Shown piece by piece: positions 24,612-32,156 of a stretch of DNA of 64,000 bases. Every line of letters begins with the position of its first letter. Within the stretch, counting starts at the first letter, position 1. Origin of the DNA: Cyclobacteriaceae bacterium YHN15. Its GTDB lineage: Bacteria > Bacteroidota > Bacteroidia > Cytophagales > Cyclobacteriaceae. A program made the translations under genes and the position numbers. Under the pieces are notes generated by a model. It had not been told where the DNA came from. It saw only the letters and a list, made by a program, of their open reading frames with translations, and made no database searches. The stretch covers positions 497,354 through 561,353 of the forward strand of contig RKQB01000002.1 in NCBI GenBank assembly GCA_003797895.1, in the 5' to 3' direction.

Positions 24612-25265
24612 ATGAAAAAAGTACTATTCGATAACGAAGAATACAGTGAGGCACTAGACATGCTCAATAAGCTCATGATGGATGCTGAGCTAATGACTGA
24701 TGTCGATCATAAAGTTTTACTTTACAATATCTTGCAGTATTTTGATTATATTCACAGGGAGCCATTGAATAGAATAATAAAGCTTCTAAATAAAAATGAG
24801 ATGTTGAAGAGTGAGTTGCTTCAGGACGAAACTGTACTAAAGCTGTGTTCCCTTTATGATATACCAGTTGATGAATCGCCTTTAGACAAAGGGGAAGTAC
24901 TGGCCTTTATACCTGAAGATCAAATCAAAATTCTCACTCCGATTAAGCATAAAACATGGTTAGAAATGGGTCATTTTAGCGAATTTGAGGATCGAAAGTT
25001 GTATGCTAAAAATTTCGAAAAAGTTAATTTTTTAATTTCAAGACTAGGTTCAGATGTATATGCTTTTTCAAACCAATGTGATGGATCTATTCTTCCTATG
25101 GATAAAGGCACGTTGGAAGACCACTACCTAATCTGCCCCTGGCATGGATGCAAATACGATCTAAAAACAGGTGAATCTTTAAATGGGGTTGACAAGAAAT
25201 TGGATATTTTTCAAACGGAGATAGATGAAAATGGATTGTTGAAAATTGAAATCGAATACTGCTAA
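24612..25265 (+). CDS. Rieske-like protein with incomplete cluster motif
   Basis: The start at 24612 is chosen because it lies 4 bp after the previous stop; a longer frame from 24387 only overlaps the preceding gene. The 217-residue product has a helical N-terminal domain (1-90) and a Rieske-like domain (about 95-217). Box 2 is intact, CPWHGCKYDLKTGES (C175, H178). Box 1 reads QCDGSILPM, where the canonical C-x-H is C156-D-G158, so one histidine ligand is absent. H171 or C180 could substitute. Actinobacterial H2-scavenging hydrogenase operons also carry putative iron-sulfur proteins thought to pass electrons onward, so a redox relay is likely; the altered box leaves the cluster type open. Confidence 0.78.
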   Translation: MKKVLFDNEEYSEALDMLNKLMMDAELMTDVDHKVLLYNILQYFDYIHREPLNRIIKLLNKNEMLKSELLQDETVLKLCSLYDIPVDESPLDKGEVLAFIPEDQIKILTPIKHKTWLEMGHFSEFEDRKLYAKNFEKVNFLISRLGSDVYAFSNQCDGSILPMDKGTLEDHYLICPWHGCKYDLKTGESLNGVDKKLDIFQTEIDENGLLKIEIEYC

Positions 25266-25266
25266 C

Positions 25267-26070
25267 ATGATCAGGCACCTTAACATAGCTTTGGTAATGA
25301 TCTTCTTATTGAGTTGCCAATCCAATAAGCAAGAAACTATAGATCGTTTTAAAAGTTTACCGGATAATGAAGGTGGCCAAATTATTCGAAAGGCTATCGA
25401 AAGGGCCGGTGGATGGGAAAACTGGATAAGTAAGGATAATCTAAGTTATAATAAGATAATCACCCATCTAGATAGCTCAGGTGCAATGGAAAGCACTGAA
25501 AAGCAGTTTCATATTTATAAGTTGAAAAACGGATTTAAAGGCCAAATAGCTTGGACAATTGGAATCGATAGTTTGCAAATAATCAATGACGGTAAGCATG
25601 CTAAAAAGTATAAAAATGGTATAGAGCTGACAGATGATAAGTCAAAAGATGATGCCTGGGACACTTCCTTTGGATCACATTATGTTATCAGTATGCCATT
25701 TAAGCTTACTGATGAAGGTGTGAGTTTGACCTATGAAGGTATAGATACAGTAATTCTTGATCGCCCTGTACACTCCGTAAAAGTAGAATATGCTAAAGGG
25801 GCAGGCAGTACGGGAGGTATGCATCTGTGGTGGTATCTTTTTGATGTGGATACTTATGACTTAGTGGGTAATTATCTGGATCACGGTAAAGGATATACCA
25901 TTAATGTTTATGAAGGATTTCAAGAGGTCGATGGATTGAGAATTCATAAAAAGAGAAACAGGTATATATCTAATGAAAAAAAGGAACTAGTGATGCTGAG
26001 AACGATATATGAGTATGAAGAGATGAAATTTGATGTAGCAGTAAATGAAAGTATATTTAAACTACGGTGA
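25267..26070 (+). CDS. Lipoprotein of hydrogenase operon
   Basis: The start at 25267 follows the Rieske-like stop directly and gives a lipoprotein signal MIRHLNIALVMIFLLSC with lipobox LLSC (C17). The 267-residue product is beta-rich after the signal and begins its mature part with IIRKAIERAGGWENWISK. It resembles a Bacteroidota family of LolA-like or DUF6503-like lipoproteins (recognised by pattern only). It shares SMPFKLTDxGV and the GGxxxW start with the membrane protein at 26601-27599, so the two are paralogs. It would sit in the periplasmic face of the envelope, which is unexpected in an operon for a cytoplasmic enzyme. Confidence 0.75.
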   Translation: MIRHLNIALVMIFLLSCQSNKQETIDRFKSLPDNEGGQIIRKAIERAGGWENWISKDNLSYNKIITHLDSSGAMESTEKQFHIYKLKNGFKGQIAWTIGIDSLQIINDGKHAKKYKNGIELTDDKSKDDAWDTSFGSHYVISMPFKLTDEGVSLTYEGIDTVILDRPVHSVKVEYAKGAGSTGGMHLWWYLFDVDTYDLVGNYLDHGKGYTINVYEGFQEVDGLRIHKKRNRYISNEKKELVMLRTIYEYEEMKFDVAVNESIFKLR

Positions 26071-26588
26071 ATAGCGCTGAAAAAATATTGATCGCAGGGG
26101 TGGGCAATGAATTGCGGGAAGATGATGCCTTTGGAATTGAGTTTGTAAGGGCTTGGGTTAAAAGCATGCCTAAAAGCGATCAAATCAACACTATGGAAGT
26201 CGGTATTGCCGGTATTCATTTGGTGCAGGAGCTATATACTGGTTACAGTATGCTGATCTTAGTTGATGCTGTGGACTATAAAAGAAAACCTGGGACAATT
26301 TCTATTGAAGAGGTTGAAAAACTCAGTGATATTGAGCAAATGCCTTTAGATCAAAAACGTGAATTTCTGGCAGATATGCATTATACTAATCCGACAAGAG
26401 CAATGATGCTGGCAAAAGCACTTCATGTACTCCCTGAAAAGGTCTATATACTTGGATGTCAATCTGCCAGGCATGATGGTTTTGACATTGGTATGAGTGA
26501 AGAAGTGACTTCTGCCATACCCAAGGCCATAAAGGAATTGAATAAATGGTTAGCCTTTAACCCAAATATTGAAAAAACAGCTTCTTAA
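26067..26588 (+). CDS. Hydrogenase maturation endopeptidase (HupD/HybD family, M52)
   Basis: The 173-residue protein has the M52 protease motifs: GVGNELREDDAFG (G11-G23, with the metal-binding acid at D20), VDAVD (D66) and the histidine motif MHYTNP (H104). These acidic and His residues bind nickel of the large-subunit precursor and direct removal of its C-terminal tail after the DPCxxCxxH motif. Translation starts with GTG overlapping the lipoprotein stop by four bases (GTGA). It is the catalytically complete partner of the degenerate copy at 23627-24199. Confidence 0.9.
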   Translation: MNSAEKILIAGVGNELREDDAFGIEFVRAWVKSMPKSDQINTMEVGIAGIHLVQELYTGYSMLILVDAVDYKRKPGTISIEEVEKLSDIEQMPLDQKREFLADMHYTNPTRAMMLAKALHVLPEKVYILGCQSARHDGFDIGMSEEVTSAIPKAIKELNKWLAFNPNIEKTAS

Positions 26589-26600
26589 ATTATTTACACT

Positions 26601-27599
26601 ATGAAACAGACGCAAGGTAAAAAAGAACAGACTGGCAAGTATCAAAAGAATGAGAAAATAAAAATCCCATATCTTTTTAATCTAGAATTAAAAGATTTGA
26701 CTGACCCAATCACTGTTAGAAGGATTCGGATATTCCAATTAGTATTCGTTCTGTCAGCCGTTACATTTACAGGATACTATGTGTGGCAAAATGTTTTTCG
26801 CTCCCCTACCGGAGTTGAATTAATCAATGAAATGGTTGATGCCGCAGGTGGCATGGCTGCATGGAATAATATACAATCTGGCCAATTCACCAGAACCCAA
26901 AAAGTATATGATATGACCGGTAAGCAGCTTTCAGAACAAAAAGAGACTTTTTATTTCAGAAAGACCGGTGATGGTATAAAACTGATGGTAAAAGCCATTG
27001 ATAATGAAGGAAAAGAAGTGATTATCAGCGAGGATGATGAGGGATTTTGGGCTACAAAAGATTCATCACCGACTGACCCGGAAACTACATCAAGGGATCT
27101 AGGCATGATGTGTGATTCTCAATTTTGTGAACCGAATTGTAATATGCAAATGGCTTTTTTCAGGTTTTCAATGCCATTTAAATTGACCGACTATGGGGTG
27201 AAACCAAAAGTGAACAACGTATCAACACTTGGCCTGTTGGATTGGAACCCATTAGAAAATTTTGATCTGGAGAGTGAACCCATTATACTTGATGTATCTT
27301 ATATTCCTACAGTGGGTAAGGATAAGTGGCGATTCTTGGTAAATCCTGAAACGAAACTTATCCATAAAGTAGAGTACTATAACAAATCAGATTTTGGAAC
27401 ATTTAGACCGGAAGAGATTTATTGGACAGATCACAAGACCGTAGATGGAATCACCTTTAGCCACAAATGGGTAAAATTCTGGAGCAATGGAAAAGTAATG
27501 AATGAATATATTTATTCCGATGTCTCATTTAATAATCAGGTGGATAAAGATTTCTTCAACAGACCTGCGGATATGGAATGGTCACTGGCAAATAATTAA
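26601..27599 (+). CDS. Membrane-anchored paralog of the operon lipoprotein
   Basis: The 332-residue product has a cytoplasmic N-terminus of about 45 basic residues, one membrane helix (about 48-68, FQLVFVLSAVTFTGYYVW) and an extracytoplasmic beta-rich domain. That domain starts like the lipoprotein at 25267 (INEMVDAAGGMAAWNNIQ) and contains the same SMPFKLTDYGV. It has an extra cysteine motif, C-x4-C-x3-C in MCDSQFCEPNC, which the lipoprotein lacks. The pair could work as inner- and outer-membrane versions of one lipid- or quinone-binding fold; this is an inference. Confidence 0.72.
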   Translation: MKQTQGKKEQTGKYQKNEKIKIPYLFNLELKDLTDPITVRRIRIFQLVFVLSAVTFTGYYVWQNVFRSPTGVELINEMVDAAGGMAAWNNIQSGQFTRTQKVYDMTGKQLSEQKETFYFRKTGDGIKLMVKAIDNEGKEVIISEDDEGFWATKDSSPTDPETTSRDLGMMCDSQFCEPNCNMQMAFFRFSMPFKLTDYGVKPKVNNVSTLGLLDWNPLENFDLESEPIILDVSYIPTVGKDKWRFLVNPETKLIHKVEYYNKSDFGTFRPEEIYWTDHKTVDGITFSHKWVKFWSNGKVMNEYIYSDVSFNNQVDKDFFNRPADMEWSLANN

Positions 27600-27602
27600 A
27601 TT

Positions 27603-28364
27603 ATGAAAATAGCAATAGCAGGAAAAGGAGGCGTTGGGAAAACCACCATCAGTGGGACGATTTGCAGAGTACTGGCACAGCGTGGCGAAAGAGTGCTTGC
27701 TATCGATGGTGACCCCAACCCAAACCTATCTGTGGTACTAGGTATTGACAAAAACAAACCTCCTCACAGGTCTCTCAGCACTGATATCATCGAACGTGTA
27801 GAAGATGGAAAAAGCTGGACCTTCAGAGTGAAAATGCCTTTTGAAGAGATCCTATCAACCTTTGGACAGGAAGCACCTGATAATGTTACCCTTCTGATTG
27901 TCGGTAAGCCAGAGCAAGCAGGGACTGGGTGCATGTGTGGGCCCCATACGGTAGTAAGGGAATTAATTCACTCGGCTCTGACTTCAGAAAATGAGGCTAC
28001 TATGGTTGTGGACACAGAAGCTTCATTGGAGCATATGAAAAGAGGTACTTCCAGATATGTAGATAGAATGTACATGGTTGTAGAGCCTTATTATCGATCC
28101 TTGGAAGCCGCGGGCAGATTTGCGGAAATGGCACGACAACTAGGTATAAAAGAAGTATACGCCATTGCCAACAAGGTGCGAAATGAAGAAGAGGCTGATG
28201 CAATCAAGGAGTATTGTGCCAAGATAAATCTGCCCATTGCGGTATTCGTTCCTTTTGACGAAAACATCACAGCTGCAGACCTAAAAGGTATGTCCATTAT
28301 GGATTTTGACAAAAACTCTAAGGCTGTCCAGGCTATCCAACAATTCGTAAAGTCAATAAACTAA
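27603..28364 (+). CDS. CooC-type nickel-insertion ATPase
   Basis: The 253-residue protein is a MinD/SIMIBI-class ATPase with Walker A GKGGVGKTT (residues 7-15), DGDPNPNL (36-42) and a C-x-C motif at C110 and C112 in GTGCMCGPH. CooC of CO dehydrogenase has the same C-x-C, which binds metal at the dimer interface. In a hydrogenase operon without hypA or hypB the likely role is nickel delivery to the large subunit. It sits 3 bp after the membrane protein gene and 7 bp before hypC. An ATPase acting on another metal step is the alternative. Confidence 0.85.
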   Translation: MKIAIAGKGGVGKTTISGTICRVLAQRGERVLAIDGDPNPNLSVVLGIDKNKPPHRSLSTDIIERVEDGKSWTFRVKMPFEEILSTFGQEAPDNVTLLIVGKPEQAGTGCMCGPHTVVRELIHSALTSENEATMVVDTEASLEHMKRGTSRYVDRMYMVVEPYYRSLEAAGRFAEMARQLGIKEVYAIANKVRNEEEADAIKEYCAKINLPIAVFVPFDENITAADLKGMSIMDFDKNSKAVQAIQQFVKSIN

Positions 28365-28371
28365 TCAAGAC

Positions 28372-28638
28372 ATGTGTTTAGCCATACCCGGAAAAATATT
28401 AGAAATCAAAAAGAATGATGAAACTGTATTTCTTATAGGTAAAGTTACCTTCAGTGGAGTGACTAAAAACATCAACCTCAGCCTCGTTCCCGAAGCTAAA
28501 ATTGGTGATCATGTATTAGTTCATGTAGGGGTAGCAGTGAGTATAATCAATGAAGAAGAAGCTGAAAAGACATTGAATTTTTTGCAGGGTACTGGTGATC
28601 TGGATGAACTTTTCGACGATTTGATTAAGGACAAATAG
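28372..28638 (+). CDS. hypC: Hydrogenase assembly chaperone HypC
   Basis: The 88-residue protein begins MCLAIPGKILEI, the invariant HypC start whose Cys2 carries the Fe(CN)2CO unit with HypD. The central HVGVAVSIINEEEAEKTL also matches HypC/HupF. Family length is about 75-100 residues. It is the last gene of the rightward hydrogenase operon. Only 18 bp separate its stop from the stop of the convergent tetR gene, and I see no clear terminator hairpin there. Confidence 0.94.
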   Translation: MCLAIPGKILEIKKNDETVFLIGKVTFSGVTKNINLSLVPEAKIGDHVLVHVGVAVSIINEEEAEKTLNFLQGTGDLDELFDDLIKDK

Positions 28639-28656
28639 CTCCACTTCAGCACGATT

Positions 28657-29313
28657 CTAAAACCCCACTACCATATCTATATCCCGCAACTGCGGCAATA
28701 TCATTGCTTCATACTCCATTAGGCCTAATTCTGTAAAACTTGGTAATAGTTGATTCCAAACTAATATTTTAAATTCTTCTTCATCTTGATCTTTCTTAAA
28801 AAGCACTCTCTTCTGAGTCAGCCAAAACGAAATGATCATCCATATAGCATGTGCCGTATGGGCATATTGGTCTGAGTGAATTTCAGCTTTAAAAATTCCC
28901 TTTTTTTCATTTTCAATAATCCAATGGTAAATCTGATTGATCATGACATTGATATATCTCACTCTTTGTTCGTGTATAGTAGGAAAGTTTCTTTCCAGCT
29001 CCATTACGTCTAAAAAGAAAAAAGCATACCGGTTAATCAATGTATGATATTTTGACAATTGATTATCAAAATCTATTAGCAAAGGAAAATGATTTTCAGA
29101 ATTGACGATGGGAGATATTTCGGCATTGACATTATCTGCAATGTTGGCCATGAGGTCTTCTTTATATTGAAAATGATAAGCCAGATTGCCCACACTAATA
29201 TTACAATCATCTGCTATTCTCTGTAATTTAACATTGGGAAGTCCTTCCTCGTTAAAAAGTGATAAGGCGGAATGCAATATTTTCTCTTTCGTCTTTTTCT
29301 TTTTATCCTTCAT
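28657..29313 (-). CDS. TetR/AcrR family regulator 2
   Basis: The 218-residue protein has an N-terminal TetR helix-turn-helix (residues 9-52, KEKILHSALSLFNEEGLPNV, then VGNLAYHFQYKEDL) and a ligand or dimer domain with HTLINRYAFFFLDVMELERNFP. It is a paralog of the gene directly upstream, overlapping it by 11 bp, so the two arose by tandem duplication and are co-translated. Being last in the hypFDE operon, it likely regulates hydrogenase or hyp expression. The palindromes in the 18.9-kb divergent gap are candidate targets. Confidence 0.85.
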   Translation of the reverse strand: MKDKKKKTKEKILHSALSLFNEEGLPNVKLQRIADDCNISVGNLAYHFQYKEDLMANIADNVNAEISPIVNSENHFPLLIDFDNQLSKYHTLINRYAFFFLDVMELERNFPTIHEQRVRYINVMINQIYHWIIENEKKGIFKAEIHSDQYAHTAHAIWMIISFWLTQKRVLFKKDQDEEEFKILVWNQLLPSFTELGLMEYEAMILPQLRDIDMVVGF

Positions 29314-29956
29314 CAGCAGTTTTATTTTCAGGGGTAAATGAGTCTAAAAGTCTTTCGATTAACAAATCAAACTCTAATCTCCCTGGAGTTGTAAAATGTG
29401 GCAATATCTGAGTCCATATCATTTCCTTAAAAACCCTCTCACTATCTTCCGGACTACCGTGATCTATTGGTTTTGTAAGATAAAAAGTGATAATCATCCA
29501 GATGGCATGAGTAATCATTATGTAATGATCTCTTCGTGGCTCTTCTACAATGATTTCATTTTTTTCATTCTGCTTAAGCCAGTGATGAATTTGTCCTACA
29601 ATTTGGTCAGTGATTAGTTTCCTTTTTTGATACAACTTCGGATAGTTACGCTTTATCTCCAGTAGATCTACGAAAAAAAATGAATATTTCATTAGAATAT
29701 GATAATATCGAGCCAATTGTGTGTCAAAATCCATCAGACCCGGAAATTCTTTATCCTTATCCGTTAAAGGGTTGAGAATATTTGTGAGTTGGTCCACTAT
29801 ACCTATCATAATAGCTTCTTTGCTATAGAAGTGGTAGGTAAGATTTCCTAAACTAATACCTGCATGATCTGCAATCTGTTGAAGCCGTACATTGACCATA
29901 CCATTCGAATTGAATAGTTTGATGCTGCTTAGTATAATCTTTTCCTTGGTGTCCAT
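29303..29956 (-). CDS. TetR/AcrR family regulator 1
   Basis: The 217-residue protein has the TetR DNA-binding domain (residues 4-50, KEKIILSSIKLFNSNGMVNV, then LGNLTYHFYSKEAIMI) and shares with its neighbour the pattern YSFFFVDLLEIKRNYP and the HAIWMIITFYLT segment. It starts 6 bp after hypE. Two overlapping paralogous TetR genes suggest a heterodimer or regulators with different inducers. No ligand can be named. Confidence 0.85.
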   Translation of the reverse strand: MDTKEKIILSSIKLFNSNGMVNVRLQQIADHAGISLGNLTYHFYSKEAIMIGIVDQLTNILNPLTDKDKEFPGLMDFDTQLARYYHILMKYSFFFVDLLEIKRNYPKLYQKRKLITDQIVGQIHHWLKQNEKNEIIVEEPRRDHYIMITHAIWMIITFYLTKPIDHGSPEDSERVFKEMIWTQILPHFTTPGRLEFDLLIERLLDSFTPENKTADEG

Positions 29957-29962
29957 GGGATA

Positions 29963-31015
29963 CTAACAAATCCTTGGAAGCTGTTCTCCCACCAGCATAT
30001 TGACAACACGTTTGCCACCTATACCACTTCTCATGATAACCTGGCGCGGATGATCAGCTACGATTTGGCCAATAATCGCTGCATGTGCACATTCCTCGTT
30101 CTTTCTTAGCTGACTCACTATATCTTCAGCAGATCTAGCATCTACAATTGCAATAAAAACACCTTCATTTGCAACATATAAAGGATCTAGCCCCAAAATT
30201 TCACAAGCTCCTTTGACTTGAGAATCAATGGGAATTTGTTTTTCATTAAGATGGATACCCAGATTAACATCCCGAACAATTTCATTCAAAACAGAAGCTA
30301 TTCCACCTCTGGTAGGGTCTTTTAGTAGGTGAATGTGGTCTCCAAACTCATCAATCATTCCCATCACAACGTTATTCAATGGGCGGGTGTCGCTCAAAAT
30401 ATCACTTTCAAACTGAAGCCCCTCCCTTACGGACATAATGGCTATTCCGTGAGACGCCACTACATTAGATACAATTAACACATCTCCTGTCTTTACCCTG
30501 TCCATCCTAATTTGGGCTTTAGGTTCTATAATTCCGACTCCAGAGGTATTGATGAATATTTGATCACCTTTACCATACTCCACTACCTTAGTGTCACCCG
30601 TTACGATTTTTACTCCGGCCCTTTGACATGCATCCTTTATTGAACAAAGAATACGCCAAAAGTCTTCTACCAAAAATCCCTCTTCAATGATAAAACTCAA
30701 AGACAGGTATTGAGGTTTAGCACCGCACATAGCTAAATCATTGACAGTTCCATTCACTGCCAGTTCTCCTATATCGCCTCCGGGAAAAAAAATTGGGGAA
30801 ACTACAAAACTATCGGTTGAAAAGGCCATCATCCCATTCATATGGAATACAGCACCATCATGATGCGTATCGAGAATTTCATTACCCAAAATATCGAATA
30901 CGCCTTGTTCTAATAACCTGTTGGTCAATGTTCCTCCCCCACCGTGGCCAAGGGTAATGCGGTCATAATCCATTTTAGGCATAGGGCAAGAAAGCTGCAT
31001 TTTTATAGGACTCAT
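29963..31015 (-). CDS. hypE: Hydrogenase maturation protein HypE
   Basis: The product of about 350 residues has the HypE/PurM-like fold: ITLGHGGGGTLTNRLLEQ, FSTDSFVVSPIFFPGGDIG, and the diagnostic C-terminal PRIC, whose Cys is carbamoylated by HypF and dehydrated to cyanide. ATG at 31015 is preferred to the GTG two codons upstream; further in-frame ATGs lie downstream. It follows hypD closely. Confidence 0.93.
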   Translation of the reverse strand: MSPIKMQLSCPMPKMDYDRITLGHGGGGTLTNRLLEQGVFDILGNEILDTHHDGAVFHMNGMMAFSTDSFVVSPIFFPGGDIGELAVNGTVNDLAMCGAKPQYLSLSFIIEEGFLVEDFWRILCSIKDACQRAGVKIVTGDTKVVEYGKGDQIFINTSGVGIIEPKAQIRMDRVKTGDVLIVSNVVASHGIAIMSVREGLQFESDILSDTRPLNNVVMGMIDEFGDHIHLLKDPTRGGIASVLNEIVRDVNLGIHLNEKQIPIDSQVKGACEILGLDPLYVANEGVFIAIVDARSAEDIVSQLRKNEECAHAAIIGQIVADHPRQVIMRSGIGGKRVVNMLVGEQLPRIC

Positions 31016-31026
31016 ATACACTAAAA

Positions 31027-32130
31027 TTAAGCTGAAATGATCTCAGTTGCTCTATTAAAATGGTAGTATGCTGCACATGCCCCTTCTGAACTTACCATTG
31101 GTGCTCCCAGTGGAAATTCAGGCTTACACTTTTTGCCAAACTCCGGGCATTCAAATGGCTTCTTGATACCTTTTAAGACCTGTCCGGCAATGCAGGTTTT
31201 GTTTTCCTCAGCTTCCTCTATCTGCACATTAAACCTTATATTGGCATTATAGGCTTCATATTCAGCTTTTACTTCATAGCCACTTTCAGGTATAGGCCCT
31301 ATACCCCTCCATACTCTGTCTTGCACATTGAATACTTCATTTATCATTTCAATGGCTTTTACATTCCCTTTGGCCTGCACCACTCTACTATATTGATTTT
31401 CTAATACATATTTACCAGACTCTAGTTGCTTCACCGTCATATAAATGCCTTGTAGCAGATCCACTGGCTCGAACCCGGTAACCACAATCGGTATTTTATA
31501 TTTTTCAACCAAAGGTCCATATTCTGAAATACCCATAATGGTACATACATGACCTGCAGCCAAAAAACCGTGAATGACACTATCTTCATCATTCATGACC
31601 GCCTCAATAGCAGGGGGAACGAGTACATGTGAGGTAAGAATAGAGTAGTTTTTAACTCCCATCTGTTTAGCCTGAACCACCGACATGGCATTGGCAGGAG
31701 CTGTAGTTTCAAATCCAACAGCAAAGAATACGATCTCTTTTTCGGGGTTTTGTTGCGCAAGTGTAACAGCTTCCAAGGGAGAGTACAAAATACGAACATC
31801 TGCTCCTTGTGCTTTAGCATCCAACAAACTTCTGGATGAGCCCGGTACTCTTAACATATCGCCATAAGAGCATAGCGTAACCCCCTTTTCTTCGGCTAAA
31901 TATATGGCTTTATCTATGAGATGAATGGGTGTTACACACACAGGGCACCCAGGTCCGTGGATCATATTTACCTCATTCGGAAGGAGGTCAAGAATACCAT
32001 TTTTGACAAGACTATGAGTCTGACCTCCACAGACTTCCATAATATTCCAATGCCTTGTGACAATGTCCTTGATTTTTTTAAGATAGCTCTGTGCAAGCTC
32101 CTCATCCCGGTATTCATTGATATACTTCAT
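31027..32130 (-). CDS. hypD: Hydrogenase maturation protein HypD
   Basis: The 367-residue protein has the HypD signatures MEVCGGQTHSL (Cys for the Fe ligand), HGPGCPVCVTP, FFAVGFETTAP, and the C-terminal [4Fe-4S] cysteines in TCIAG, FECPEFGKKC and SEGACAAYY. With HypC it is the scaffold for assembling Fe(CN)2CO. It is the second gene of the leftward hyp operon, 26 bp after hypF and a few bases before hypE. Confidence 0.95.
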   Translation of the reverse strand: MKYINEYRDEELAQSYLKKIKDIVTRHWNIMEVCGGQTHSLVKNGILDLLPNEVNMIHGPGCPVCVTPIHLIDKAIYLAEEKGVTLCSYGDMLRVPGSSRSLLDAKAQGADVRILYSPLEAVTLAQQNPEKEIVFFAVGFETTAPANAMSVVQAKQMGVKNYSILTSHVLVPPAIEAVMNDEDSVIHGFLAAGHVCTIMGISEYGPLVEKYKIPIVVTGFEPVDLLQGIYMTVKQLESGKYVLENQYSRVVQAKGNVKAIEMINEVFNVQDRVWRGIGPIPESGYEVKAEYEAYNANIRFNVQIEEAEENKTCIAGQVLKGIKKPFECPEFGKKCKPEFPLGAPMVSSEGACAAYYHFNRATEIISA

Positions 32131-32156
32131 GCGGCTTAATATTTTATAACAAGTTA

